Assembly: GCA_050261515.1 (NCBI GenBank)
Contig: JBLNDJ010000029.1
Span: 1 to 43,616 of the forward strand
Direction of reading: 5' to 3'
DNA length: 43,616 nucleotides
Source: JBLNDJ01 sp050261515
GTDB taxonomy: Bacteria > Acidobacteriota > Terriglobia > Bryobacterales > Bryobacteraceae
Numbering within the stretch: position 1 is the first letter of the stretch; each line of letters begins with the position of its first letter. Below the pieces are notes generated by a model. That model was not told where the DNA came from. It saw only the letters and a list, made by a program, of their open reading frames with translations, and ran no database searches. This document shows, in pieces, positions 1 through 7,966 of the stretch. The position numbers were made by a program, and so were the translations under genes.

Positions 1-21
1 GTGGCCGCGCTGGTCGAATAG
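1..21 (+). CDS. possible 3' end of an upstream gene (partial)
   Basis: The first 21 bases read as six sense codons (V-A-A-L-V-E) followed by TAG in frame 1, and the next gene starts two bases later. That spacing fits the tail of an upstream gene in the same operon, but nothing about its function can be seen. Confidence 0.3.
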   Translation: MAALVE

Positions 22-22
22 C

Positions 23-1633
23 ATGAGCGAACAGAAGATCAACCCGATAATCCGGTTCTTTCCGTCGCTGAACGATGTCGCGTTCGTGCTGCCTCTGGTG
101 ATGCTGTTCGGGTTCATGCAGGGGTCGAAGGTCCTGCTGGGCGACGGCGACACGGGCTGGCATATCCGCACGGGCGAGTGGATTTTGAAGAACGGGCGCG
201 TTCCGGACAGCGATTTCTTCTCGTTCACCAAGCCGGGGGAGCCGTGGTTCGCCTGGGAATGGCTTTGGGACGCCGCGTTCGGGTGGCTGCACCTGCACTG
301 GGGGATGGCCGCCGTGCTGCTCGCCAGCACGCTGGTCCTGTGCGCCACTTCGGGGCTTCTGTTCCGGCTGGTGCGGCGGAGCTGCCCGAACGACTTCGTC
401 GCGATCGCGGTCACGGGGCTCGCGGTGGGGGCGTCGTCGATCCACTGGCTCGCGCGGCCGCACCTGTTCACGCTGCTGTTCACGGTTATCTTCTACTCGG
501 TGCTCGAGGCCACGCGCGAGCGGCCGGCCCGGGCTGCCTGGTCGCTCGTGCCTCTCACGGTTCTCTGGACCAACCTGCACGGCGGCTTTCTGGCGGGACT
601 GATCTTTATCCTCGCGTACGCCGCGGGCGAGTTTGCGGGCGCGCTGTTCCCGGTCGAACCCGGCCGGCGCAAAACCGCGCTCGCCCGCGGAGGGATTTAC
701 GTCCTGATCGCGGCCGGCTGCCTGGCGGCGAGCCTTGCGAACCCGTACGGGTATCTGCTGCACGTGCACATCTACCACTACCTCCGGGACCCGTTCCTGT
801 TCGACCACATCGTGGAGTTCTTCCCGGTTAACTTCCGGGGCTCGGCCGCGGTGATGTACGAGTTGATGTTCGCGCTGGCGGCCGTGGCCGCGTACCGGTG
901 CGTCGCGCGCCGCGAGTTCGGCCGCGCGCTGCTGGTCGTCGGCTGGGCGCACCTGGCGCTCTTCTCGCAAAGGAACATTCCGCTGTTCGCGTTCGCGGCG
1001 GCCCCGCCTGTGGCGGCGATGATCGCCGATTGGGTCCGGCGCAAGGCCGCCGCGGTGGAAAAGGTGGCGGCCGAGTTCAGCGTGAACGACAGGATTCCCC
1101 GTTTGCGCTTCGCCAGCGCGGCGGCGGTGGCCGTGGTGGCCGCCCTGCTGTTCGCCCCGGCGCCGCCGAAGAAATTCCGCGCCGAGTTCGACGCGAAGCG
1201 GTATCCGGCGGGCGCGATCGAATATTTCAAGAGCGCGGGCATGCCGCGCGCTCTTTTCACGGACGACGAGTGGGGCGACTACCTCATCTACCGGCTGCAT
1301 CCGCTCGGGGGCCAGGTGTTCGTGGACGGCAGAAGCGACTTTTACGGAGCGAAGTTCGACGAGGCATACCTCGACGTCCTGGCGGTCAAGTGGGGTTGGG
1401 AACGAACCCTCGGCCGTTACGGAGTGGACGCGATTCTTCTGCCCGTCGGAGCCCCGCTGGCGGGCGCTCTCAAGGAATCGAGGCGGTGGCGCGCCGTGTA
1501 TGACGACGGCGTCGCCATTGTGTTTCAACCCGCATCGAATCGCGATCAAGCGATCGCGAAAACAACAACCCAAATCACAATCCCAACTCAAGGAGGGGAT
1601 CACCATGTTGAAGAATTTCTTGCGCGGCGATGA
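23..1633 (+). CDS. polytopic GT-C-like membrane protein at head of Tad pilus locus
   Basis: This 536-residue protein has about ten hydrophobic membrane segments between residues 20 and 380 and a soluble C-terminal domain of about 150 residues. A DGD motif (D41/D43) in the first loop, followed by GWH-x-R-x-GEWIL, resembles the acidic loop-1 motif of GT-C glycosyltransferases that use lipid-linked sugars. The match is by architecture only, and no donor or acceptor can be named. It lies directly upstream of two Flp pilins, and its last 29 bases overlap the first pilin gene, whose ribosome-binding site is inside this CDS. The ATG start follows the upstream stop by one base. A role in pilin or envelope glycosylation is inference; the protein could equally be an O-antigen-ligase-like or unknown membrane protein. 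Confidence 0.7.
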   Translation: MSEQKINPIIRFFPSLNDVAFVLPLVMLFGFMQGSKVLLGDGDTGWHIRTGEWILKNGRVPDSDFFSFTKPGEPWFAWEWLWDAAFGWLHLHWGMAAVLLASTLVLCATSGLLFRLVRRSCPNDFVAIAVTGLAVGASSIHWLARPHLFTLLFTVIFYSVLEATRERPARAAWSLVPLTVLWTNLHGGFLAGLIFILAYAAGEFAGALFPVEPGRRKTALARGGIYVLIAAGCLAASLANPYGYLLHVHIYHYLRDPFLFDHIVEFFPVNFRGSAAVMYELMFALAAVAAYRCVARREFGRALLVVGWAHLALFSQRNIPLFAFAAAPPVAAMIADWVRRKAAAVEKVAAEFSVNDRIPRLRFASAAAVAVVAALLFAPAPPKKFRAEFDAKRYPAGAIEYFKSAGMPRALFTDDEWGDYLIYRLHPLGGQVFVDGRSDFYGAKFDEAYLDVLAVKWGWERTLGRYGVDAILLPVGAPLAGALKESRRWRAVYDDGVAIVFQPASNRDQAIAKTTTQITIPTQGGDHHVEEFLARR

Positions 1634-1811
1634 AGGTCAGGACCTCATCGAGTACACCCTGCTGCTGGCGTTCGTGTGCCTGGTGGGCGCGGCGCTGTTC
1701 ATCCCGGTCGGCGACACGGTCGCCGGAACCTGGAGCACCACGGGCAGCGTCGTGTCGAAGGCGAACTCGGCGGCAGCGGAAGCGCTGCAGACGACGCCGA
1801 GCGGCAGCTAA
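1605..1811 (+). CDS. flp: Flp/Fap-type pilin 1 (class III type IV pilin)
   Basis: This 68-residue preprotein has a short charged leader (MLKNFLRGDEG), then QDLIEYTLLLAF and one hydrophobic helix, the classic Flp prepilin pattern. A prepilin peptidase should cut after G11, and the mature chain keeps the conserved Glu at its position 5. It would polymerise into the Tad adhesive pilus. The ATG at 1605 is preceded by a strong AAGGAGGGG Shine-Dalgarno. The start lies inside the end of the preceding membrane-protein gene. The low-complexity C-terminus (SAAAEALQTTPSGS) is typical of Flp pilins. A terminator-like hairpin follows. Confidence 0.93.
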   Translation: MLKNFLRGDEGQDLIEYTLLLAFVCLVGAALFIPVGDTVAGTWSTTGSVVSKANSAAAEALQTTPSGS

Positions 1812-1828
1812 GCCGCACTTCAGTTTCC

Positions 1829-1860
1829 GGGGCATGCCCTTGCGCATGCCCCATCTTTTC
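1829..1860 (+). terminator. intercistronic terminator/attenuator between the two pilins
   Basis: A perfect 9-bp inverted repeat (1829-1837 and 1844-1852) with a 6-base loop is followed directly by ATCTTTTC. This is a Rho-independent-terminator-like hairpin in the 75-bp gap between the pilin genes. It could let pilin 1 mRNA accumulate above downstream assembly genes, or stabilise a processed pilin transcript. Confidence 0.65.
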
Positions 1861-1885
1861 AATTCAGCGACGGGAGGGGCGCGCA

Positions 1886-2068
1886 ATGTGGAAGACATTT
1901 CTCGAAGACCAGAGCGGCCAGGACCTGGTCGAGTACACGCTGCTGCTGGCGTTCATCTGCTTGTCCGGCGCGGCGTTCTACATAGGCGTCGGTGAAAACG
2001 TGAACAGCATCTGGTCCACCGTGAATTCGCGGCTGGCGAACGCCGCATCGGCGGGCTCGTCCAGCTAA
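1886..2068 (+). CDS. flp: Flp/Fap-type pilin 2
   Basis: This second, 60-residue Flp prepilin has leader MWKTFLEDQSG followed by QDLVEYTLLLAF and one hydrophobic helix. It shares the QDL-(I/V)-EYTLLLAF core with pilin 1 but has a different tail (SIWSTVNSRLANAASAGSSS). Leader processing after G11 would again leave Glu at mature position 5. The ATG at 1886 has a GGGAGGGG Shine-Dalgarno. It is probably a tandem duplicate; whether it is a second major pilin or a minor one cannot be told from sequence. It is followed 11 bases later by cpaB. Confidence 0.92.
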   Translation: MWKTFLEDQSGQDLVEYTLLLAFICLSGAAFYIGVGENVNSIWSTVNSRLANAASAGSSS

Positions 2069-2079
2069 CAGGAGGATTT

Positions 2080-2970
2080 GTGAACAAGCGATTTGCATCT
2101 GTATTCGTCTTTGCGGTCGCCGTTGCGGCGATAGCCAGTCTGATCTTCTACCGGATGATCGCCCGCGTGGTGGCCCGAGCGGCCAAGCCTTCCGCGGCGC
2201 GGGTGCTGGTCGCCGCGCGGACGCTTCCTCTGGGAACCCTCATCCGCGACATGGACGTGAAGCAGGCGGAGTGGACCGGCCCGATTCCCGCCCAGGCCGT
2301 CACGACCGTCGAAGACGCCGTCAATCGCGGTGTGATCGCCGAGATCTACGAGGGCGAGCCCATCGTCCAGAGCCGGCTGGCGCCGAAGGGCGCCGGAGCG
2401 GGACTCGGCGCGATCATCCCGCAAGGCATGCGCGCCGTGGCGGTGCGTGTGAACGACGTCGTCGGCGTCGCCGGCTTTGTCGTTCCCGGCATGCGGGTGG
2501 ACGTCCTCATCTTCGGCCAGCCGCCCAACGGCAACCAGAGCCTCGGCACGCGCGCCAAGACCATCCTCCAGAACATGGAAGTGCTGTCGGCGGGCCAGAA
2601 CATACAGAAGGATGCCGAGGGCAAACCCGTCTCGGTCCCGGTGGTCAACGTGCTCGCCACGCCCGAGCAGGCTGAGATCCTAAGCCTGGCCAGCAACGAC
2701 GCGCGCATCCAGCTCGTGCTGAGGAATCCGCTCGACACCAAGGAGGCCAAGACGCCCGGCACGGCTATCGCGAATCTGTTTTCCGGCGAGCGCCCGGCCG
2801 CACCCGAACCAGCTCGCAAAGCGCGCAAGGCCGCGCCGAGGGCGAAGCCGGTTGCCGTCGCGGCAGCGCTCCTGCCCCCGCCCAAGCCTGAGCCGATCGT
2901 CGTCGAGGTGCTGAACGGCGGAACGAAGACCGAAGCGAAATTTTTACCCAAGCCGGAAGTGAAGCCGTAA
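2080..2970 (+). CDS. cpaB: Flp pilus assembly protein CpaB (RcpC)
   Basis: The 296-residue protein has one N-terminal membrane helix (about residues 7-25), then an SAF-like domain (ARTLPLGTLIRDMDVKQ) and the RcpC/CpaB core (PQGMRAVAVRVNDVVGVAGFVVPGMRVDVL). A Pro/Ala/Lys-rich C-terminal tail of about 60 residues probably faces the periplasm. CpaB is a periplasmic component of the Tad apparatus that works with the CpaC/RcpA secretin, which is not in this window. Translation starts at GTG 2080 behind an AGGAGG Shine-Dalgarno. The gene sits between the pilins and the TadZ-like gene, the usual order. Confidence 0.92.
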   Translation: MNKRFASVFVFAVAVAAIASLIFYRMIARVVARAAKPSAARVLVAARTLPLGTLIRDMDVKQAEWTGPIPAQAVTTVEDAVNRGVIAEIYEGEPIVQSRLAPKGAGAGLGAIIPQGMRAVAVRVNDVVGVAGFVVPGMRVDVLIFGQPPNGNQSLGTRAKTILQNMEVLSAGQNIQKDAEGKPVSVPVVNVLATPEQAEILSLASNDARIQLVLRNPLDTKEAKTPGTAIANLFSGERPAAPEPARKARKAAPRAKPVAVAAALLPPPKPEPIVVEVLNGGTKTEAKFLPKPEVKP

Positions 2971-2982
2971 CCGGACACAAAC

Positions 2983-4143
2983 ATGGATCCATTAGCCGCC
3001 GGACTGCTGATCGCAAACGCAGAACTGCTCGACGAGGTGCACGCCTGCTTTCGCGGGCTCCCCGTCCGCGTGCGCGTAGAGCAGAACGAGCTGGGCGATC
3101 TCGATTCGTTTCTCGAGAATCTCCGCCGCGCGCGGCCCGACGTGGTCGTCGTCGAGCTAGCCGGGACGGCGGCGCGCGTCGAGGAGACGCTGCGAGCGCT
3201 GAAGCAGGCGCCCGGCGCGCCGGACGTGATCGCGGTCCAGGCGGCCGTCGATCCGGAAGCGATCGTCGCCGCCATGCGGGCCGGCGCGAGCGAGTATCTG
3301 TATCCGCCGCTCGACCCGCGGCTGAAACAGGCGCTCGAGCGGATCTCGGGGTCGCGCGCCGGGCAGGGCGCGCCGGCGAGGCCGGGCGGCAAGACGCTGG
3401 CCTTCTTCTCGGCCAAGGGCGGCTGCGGTGCCACCAGCGTCGCCTGCCACGTCGCGGTGGAGTTGCAGCGCCAGACCGAGCAGCAGATCCTGCTGGCCGA
3501 TCTCGACATCGACGCCGGCATGATCCGTTTTTTGCTGAAGACGAAGTCGCAGTACTCGGTGCTCGACGCCGCAACCAATGTCCACCGGCTGGATGTGAAC
3601 TTCTGGCGGGCGCTCGTCTCGAACGGCATGCCGCGCCTCGAAATCATCGCGGCGCCGGAGGCCTCGGCGGCGCCGGCTCCGGACGAGGAATCGGTCCGCC
3701 AGGTGCTGCGGTTCGCCCGGTCGCAATACGACTGCGTGATCGCCGATTTGGGGCGCAGCATCAACTCGCTCTCGATGGGCGTGCTCGACGAGATTGACGA
3801 AAGCTACGTCGTGACGACGGTCGATGTGCCGGCTCTGTACCAGGCGAAGCAGATTCTACAGAAGCTGCTCGAAGCGGGCTATGGCGCCAACCGGCTGCAC
3901 GTCATCCTCAATCGCACACCGCGGCGCACCGAGGTGACCGTGGAAGAGATCGAGCGGATGCTGGGCGCGAAGGTCTACGCCATTCTGCCGGACGAACACA
4001 CGGAGCTTTACGAAGCGTACGCGGGCGGCACGCTGGTGCCGCCAACCAGTGCACTGGGAAAGCACTTCGGCCGGCTCGCCGCGAAGATCGCGGGCATCGC
4101 CCCGGCGCCGGGCGGGGGCAAGCGGAGATTCTCACTTTTTTAG
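2983..4143 (+). CDS. cpaE: TadZ/CpaE-like pilus-localising ATPase
   Basis: The 386-residue protein has an atypical receiver-like domain (about 1-125) and a MinD/ParA-type ATPase domain (about 135-386). The deviant Walker A reads KGGCGATS at 145-152: the first lysine is kept, but the usual GK(T/S) lysine is alanine. The aspartate-bearing strands LLADLDIDAG and CVIADLG follow. TadZ/CpaE proteins place the Tad machine, often at a cell pole, and degenerate P-loops are known in the family. ATG 2983 lies 12 bases after cpaB, and cpaF starts 12 bases after the stop. Confidence 0.9.
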   Translation: MDPLAAGLLIANAELLDEVHACFRGLPVRVRVEQNELGDLDSFLENLRRARPDVVVVELAGTAARVEETLRALKQAPGAPDVIAVQAAVDPEAIVAAMRAGASEYLYPPLDPRLKQALERISGSRAGQGAPARPGGKTLAFFSAKGGCGATSVACHVAVELQRQTEQQILLADLDIDAGMIRFLLKTKSQYSVLDAATNVHRLDVNFWRALVSNGMPRLEIIAAPEASAAPAPDEESVRQVLRFARSQYDCVIADLGRSINSLSMGVLDEIDESYVVTTVDVPALYQAKQILQKLLEAGYGANRLHVILNRTPRRTEVTVEEIERMLGAKVYAILPDEHTELYEAYAGGTLVPPTSALGKHFGRLAAKIAGIAPAPGGGKRRFSLF

Positions 4144-4155
4144 GAGGGGTTCATC

Positions 4156-5493
4156 ATGGCAAGCGGAGCACTCGTAAAACAGGAAGCGGCGAAGCCGGCT
4201 GCGCGCAGAACGGCGCCGGCGCCCGAGTATCAGGAACTTAAATTCACCCTGCACCGCAAACTGCTCGAGCGGATCAACCTCGAAGCCGTCTCCTCGATGG
4301 CGACCGAGCGCGCCCGCGCCGAGATCCGCGCCGCCGTCGCGCGCCTGGTGGACGAGGAACGGACGCCGCTCAGCCTGGCCGAGAAGGAGCGGATCATCGA
4401 CGAGGTGCTGAACGAGGTCTTCGGCCTCGGCCCGCTCGAGCCGCTGCTCCAGGACCCGACCATCTCGGACATTCTCGTCACCACGCCGAAGCTGGTCTAC
4501 ATCGAACGCGACGGCAGACTGCTGCGCACGCCGGTGCAGTTCAAGGACGATTCGCACCTGCTGCGCATCATCGAGAAGGTGGTGTCGCGCGTGGGGCGGC
4601 GCGTCGATGAATCGTCGCCGATGGTGGACGCACGGCTTCCCGACGGCTCGCGCGTGAACGCCGTCATTGGCCCGGTGGCTGTCGATGGCCCGCTGCTCTC
4701 GATACGCCGCTTCCGCGCCGACCGCCTCCAGGCCGAGGAACTGATCGGGAACCTGACCATGACGCCGGAGATGCTCGAGCTGCTCCAGGCCTGCGTGCAA
4801 TCGCGGCTGAACATCGTCATCTCGGGCGGCACCGGCGCGGGCAAGACCACGCTGCTGAACGTGCTCTCGTTCTTCATTCCCGAGGACGAGCGCATCGTCA
4901 CCATCGAGGACGCGGCCGAGCTGCAGCTCCGCCAGGTGCACGTGGCGCGCATGGAAACGCGCCCGCCGAATATCGAGGGCCAGGGGGCGATCCGTCAGCG
5001 GCAGCTCGTCATCAACGCTCTCCGCATGCGGCCGGACCGCATCATCGTCGGCGAGGTTCGCGGCGAGGAAGCGCTCGACATGCTCCAGGCGATGAACACG
5101 GGCCACGACGGATCGCTCACCACGGTCCACGCCAACAGCCCGCGCGACGCCATCAGCCGCATGGAAGTGATGGTGTCGATGGCCAACGCGAACATCCCGC
5201 TCAAGGCCATCCGGCAGCAGGTGAGCTCGGCGGTGGACCTGTTCGTGCAGCTTTCGCGCTTGAGCGACGGCACGCGCCGCATCACGCACGTCACCGAGTG
5301 CGTGGGCATGGAAGGCGAGCTGGTCACGCTTCAGGACATCTTCGTTTTCGAAAAAACCGGCCTGGGGCAGGGCGGAAAAGTCACCGGGCGGTTCCGCCCC
5401 ACGGGCATCCGTCCGAAGTTCAACGAGCGGCTGAAGGCGTGCGGCTTCCACCTGCCGCCCAGCCTGTTCCAGACGACGATGGAGATCCGGTAG
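4156..5493 (+). CDS. cpaF: Tad pilus secretion ATPase CpaF/TadA
   Basis: This 445-residue type II/IV secretion-system ATPase has the Walker A motif GGTGAGKT at 224-231, the Asp box in IVTIEDAAELQL, and Walker B-like RPDRIIVGEVRGEEALDML. The His box appears as TGHDGSLTTVHANS. The N-terminal 30 residues are Ala/Lys-rich and probably disordered. The hexameric ATPase drives Flp pilus assembly at the inner membrane with TadB/TadC. It lacks an extended N-terminal FHA or CheY domain. ATG 4156 has a TAGGAGGGG Shine-Dalgarno, and tadB begins nine bases after the stop. Confidence 0.96.
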   Translation: MASGALVKQEAAKPAARRTAPAPEYQELKFTLHRKLLERINLEAVSSMATERARAEIRAAVARLVDEERTPLSLAEKERIIDEVLNEVFGLGPLEPLLQDPTISDILVTTPKLVYIERDGRLLRTPVQFKDDSHLLRIIEKVVSRVGRRVDESSPMVDARLPDGSRVNAVIGPVAVDGPLLSIRRFRADRLQAEELIGNLTMTPEMLELLQACVQSRLNIVISGGTGAGKTTLLNVLSFFIPEDERIVTIEDAAELQLRQVHVARMETRPPNIEGQGAIRQRQLVINALRMRPDRIIVGEVRGEEALDMLQAMNTGHDGSLTTVHANSPRDAISRMEVMVSMANANIPLKAIRQQVSSAVDLFVQLSRLSDGTRRITHVTECVGMEGELVTLQDIFVFEKTGLGQGGKVTGRFRPTGIRPKFNERLKACGFHLPPSLFQTTMEIR

Positions 5494-5502
5494 GAGACAG
5501 CC

Positions 5503-6471
5503 ATGTCGCTTTTGTTCGTGTTCGTGTTCCTCAGCATACTCGCGGTGGTGCTGCTCGCCGTCGGCCTGGGCTTGAAACTCTGGGAGGCGCAGCAGAAAAA
5601 GCAGGTCTCGGGGATGCTCGAGTCGATCGGCGGAACGCCCGGGATGCCCGAGACGCGCGTCGTGCTCGAAACGCGGCGCGGCGCCGATGCGCTGACGGCG
5701 GCGCTCGACCGCTGGAGCGTCACGCACAAGCTCGAGAGCCGCCTGCGCCGGGCGGGGCTCGACTGGCAGCCCAGCCAGACGATCGCCGCGACGGCGATCC
5801 TGGCGGCCGTGGGCCTGCTGGTTGGGTCGCAGGTCAGGATTCTTCTGTTTTTGGCGCCGAGCATGATCGCGGCGGCGTGCCTGCTGGCGGTGCTGCCTCA
5901 CATCTACATTCACCACAAGGCCAAGCGGCGCATGGCCGATTTCGAAAAGCAGTTTCCCGAAGCGCTCGATTTTCTGTCGCGCGCCATGCGCGCGGGCCAC
6001 GCCTTTTCCGCGAGCCTCGAGATGCTGGCCATCGAATCGCCGGCGCCCCTGGGGCCGGAATTCCGCAAGGTCTACGACGAGCAGAACCTCGGCTCGCCGA
6101 TCGACGTGGCGCTCCGGAACCTCGCCGTTCGCGTGCCGCTGATCGACGTGCGGTTCTTCGTGTCTTCCGTGCTGCTTCAGAAAGAAGTCGGGGGCAACCT
6201 GGGCGAGATCCTGCGCAACCTGGCGCGCGTGATCCGCGAGCGCTTCCAGCTCAAGGGGCAGGTCCGCGCGGCGAGCGCGCACGGCCGCATCACGGCGGTG
6301 ATCCTGAGCGTGCTGCCGATCGCGACGACGCTCGGCCTGCTCATCCTGGCGCCCGGCTACCTGCAAGGAATGGTGAAAGACGAGCACGGGAAGTATCTCG
6401 TCCTGTTCTCGCTGGTGGGACAGGCGAGCGGCTATTTCTTCATGAGCCGCATCGTAAACATCAAGATCTGA
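5503..6471 (+). CDS. tadB: Tad inner-membrane platform protein TadB
   Basis: The 322-residue protein has an N-terminal membrane helix (about 2-25), a hydrophobic pair at about 100-130, a cytoplasmic T2SSF domain with FPEALDFLSRAMRAGHAFSASLEMLA, and a C-terminal hydrophobic pair. Together with TadC it forms the inner-membrane platform that couples CpaF to pilin extraction. The length is normal for TadB. ATG 5503 follows a TAGGAGA Shine-Dalgarno. Confidence 0.93.
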   Translation: MSLLFVFVFLSILAVVLLAVGLGLKLWEAQQKKQVSGMLESIGGTPGMPETRVVLETRRGADALTAALDRWSVTHKLESRLRRAGLDWQPSQTIAATAILAAVGLLVGSQVRILLFLAPSMIAAACLLAVLPHIYIHHKAKRRMADFEKQFPEALDFLSRAMRAGHAFSASLEMLAIESPAPLGPEFRKVYDEQNLGSPIDVALRNLAVRVPLIDVRFFVSSVLLQKEVGGNLGEILRNLARVIRERFQLKGQVRAASAHGRITAVILSVLPIATTLGLLILAPGYLQGMVKDEHGKYLVLFSLVGQASGYFFMSRIVNIKI

Positions 6472-6481
6472 GAGGCGCGCC

Positions 6482-7420
6482 ATGCTGGCAGGACTGTTGA
6501 CATTGCTGCTGTTCACGCTCGTAACGAGCGCCATCGCGTTTTACGGCTACAGATACTACTCGCGGCCGGGCCGGATCATGGAGCAGGTGGGCCCGGCGGC
6601 GGTCGCGCTGCACGAGCACGCCGACGGGCCGGCGGAGCATCCCTCGGGCTCGATCGTGCGGATCATCCGGCAGATCGGCGAAAAGGTGCCCATCTCGCCG
6701 AAGGACGCCTCCGTGGCCCGGCGGTACCTCATCGCCGCGGGCTTTCGCGAAGAGCACGCGCTGCTGACTTACTACGGCCTGAAGGTCGTGCTCTGCGCGG
6801 GGATGGTGACCGCCGCTTTCCTGCTGCGAAACCACATCAGCTCGATGCCGGTCTACCGGATTCCGTTCATCGCCGCCGCGGCGCTGGCGGGCTACTTCGG
6901 TCCGAACCTGGTGCTCGAGCGTCTCGTGGGCCGGCGGCAGGAGAGGCTCCGGTTCGCGCTGCCCGACGCGCTCGACCTGATGGTGGTGAGCGTGGAGGCG
7001 GGCCTGGGGCTCGACCAGGCGATCCAGAGCGTGAGCCGCGAGCTCGGCATCACGCACAAGGACCTGTGCGACGAGCTGTCGCTGGTCACGCTCGAAATGC
7101 GCGCGGGCAAGCGGCGGTCCGAGGCGCTCAGAAACCTCGCGGACCGCACCGGACAGGCCGAGATACGCCAGCTTGTCGCGGTGCTGGTCCAGACGGACAA
7201 GTTCGGCACGAGCATGGCCGAATCGCTGCGAACGCACTCCGATTTCCTGCGCGTGCGGCGGAGGCAGGAAGCCGAGGAGCGGGCCAACAAGATCGGCGTC
7301 AAGCTCGTGTTCCCGATTTTCTTCTGCATTCTGCCGTCGATGTTTGTGGTGGCCGGAGGTCCGGCCATTCTACAGATCCTGAAACACCTGCTGCCGCTGA
7401 TGCGGCAGACAAATCAATAA
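6482..7420 (+). CDS. tadC: Tad inner-membrane platform protein TadC
   Basis: The 312-residue T2SSF-domain protein has four predicted membrane helices: near the N-terminus, a pair at about 95-145, and the C-terminus. The motif LPDALDLMVVSVEAGLGLDQAIQSVSREL is characteristic of TadC. It partners TadB. The gene begins ten bases after tadB and is the last recognised structural Tad gene here. TadD, the secretin and the prepilin peptidase must lie elsewhere. Confidence 0.93.
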   Translation: MLAGLLTLLLFTLVTSAIAFYGYRYYSRPGRIMEQVGPAAVALHEHADGPAEHPSGSIVRIIRQIGEKVPISPKDASVARRYLIAAGFREEHALLTYYGLKVVLCAGMVTAAFLLRNHISSMPVYRIPFIAAAALAGYFGPNLVLERLVGRRQERLRFALPDALDLMVVSVEAGLGLDQAIQSVSRELGITHKDLCDELSLVTLEMRAGKRRSEALRNLADRTGQAEIRQLVAVLVQTDKFGTSMAESLRTHSDFLRVRRRQEAEERANKIGVKLVFPIFFCILPSMFVVAGGPAILQILKHLLPLMRQTNQ

Positions 7421-7438
7421 GCAAGGGAGGCAATCACT

Positions 7439-7534
7439 ATGGATAAAGAAACGCTTTCGGTCGTCATGTGGGTTCTTGCGGCGCTGGTGCTGGTTCTGTA
7501 CCTGGCGCGGCGGCGCAAGCGGAAGCTGATGTAA
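7439..7534 (+). CDS. 31-residue single-pass membrane peptide after tadC
   Basis: A short ORF starts at ATG 7439, eight bases after an AAGGGAGG Shine-Dalgarno, and ends with TAA at 7534. The peptide begins MDKETLSVVMWVL, continues as one hydrophobic helix of about 16 residues, and ends in the very basic ARRRKRKLM. That pattern indicates a single-pass inner-membrane protein with a cytoplasmic positive tail. It lies 18 bases after tadC. I recognise no family; a small accessory subunit of the pilus platform is a guess. Confidence 0.6.
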   Translation: MDKETLSVVMWVLAALVLVLYLARRRKRKLM

Positions 7535-7597
7535 GAGGGGACGCGCCGGCAATGACCATCCGGAAGCAGTGGAGGAGTGTGTCCGGACGGAGAGGGT

Positions 7598-7879
7598 ATG
7601 AGAGCTTTTGAGATTTTCGCGTATCTGCAACTGCTCGATTTCGCGACGACCCTGGTGGGGTTCCGCTTCGGCGCGCAGGAGGCGAGCCCGTTCATCCGGT
7701 TGCTGATGCAGGCGGGGCCGGTGGCCGGACTGGTCGCCTCCAAGCTGGGCGCCTTCGCCATCGCCGGAGCGTGTATGTGGTCCGGGCGCGCGCGTGTGAT
7801 CGAGTGGATCAATTACTGGTACGCCGCACTCGTCATCTGGAATCTCCGGATCATCCTGTCGGCGCTGACGGCATCGTGA
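7598..7879 (+). CDS. DUF5658-like small membrane protein A
   Basis: The 93-residue protein has three predicted membrane helices and the opening pattern FEIFAYLQLLDFATTLVGFRFG, followed by EASPFIRLLMQ and, at the end, INYWYAALVIWNLRIIL. The LD-x-x-TT signature and size resemble DUF5658-type proteins (moderate confidence). ATG 7598 has GGAG five bases upstream; an in-frame GTG at 7577 is less well placed. The gene at 7967 is a clear paralogue. Function is unknown; the position after the Tad genes suggests an envelope role. Confidence 0.75.
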   Translation: MRAFEIFAYLQLLDFATTLVGFRFGAQEASPFIRLLMQAGPVAGLVASKLGAFAIAGACMWSGRARVIEWINYWYAALVIWNLRIILSALTAS

Positions 7880-7930
7880 GGCGGGTGTTCACTAAAGACA
7901 ACTTCACCAAAGAGAACTTTCCCGCAGCCT

Positions 7931-7960
7931 CGCGCTCCCTTACTATGGGGAGCGCGGAGG
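7931..7960 (+). promoter_or_regulatory. hairpin overlapping the ribosome-binding site of the second DUF5658-like gene
   Basis: A perfect 9-bp inverted repeat (7931-7939 with 7948-7956, 8-base loop) runs into the Shine-Dalgarno GCGGAGG at 7954-7960, just before GTG 7967. The stem would sequester part of the Shine-Dalgarno, suggesting translational control, or it may be an old terminator without a U-tract. Confidence 0.4.
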
Positions 7961-7966
7961 CTAACG

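Noticed and set aside
4132..6534. 800-residue open frame on the minus strand opposite cpaF and tadB
   Set aside because: It is rich in Arg, His, Asp and Gln with no domain, and mirrors two certain genes. Long antisense frames are expected when codon third positions are mostly G or C.
7552..7611. 19-codon ORF upstream of the first DUF5658-like gene
   Set aside because: It overlaps the better supported start at 7598 and has no recognisable composition; a leader peptide cannot be excluded but is unsupported.
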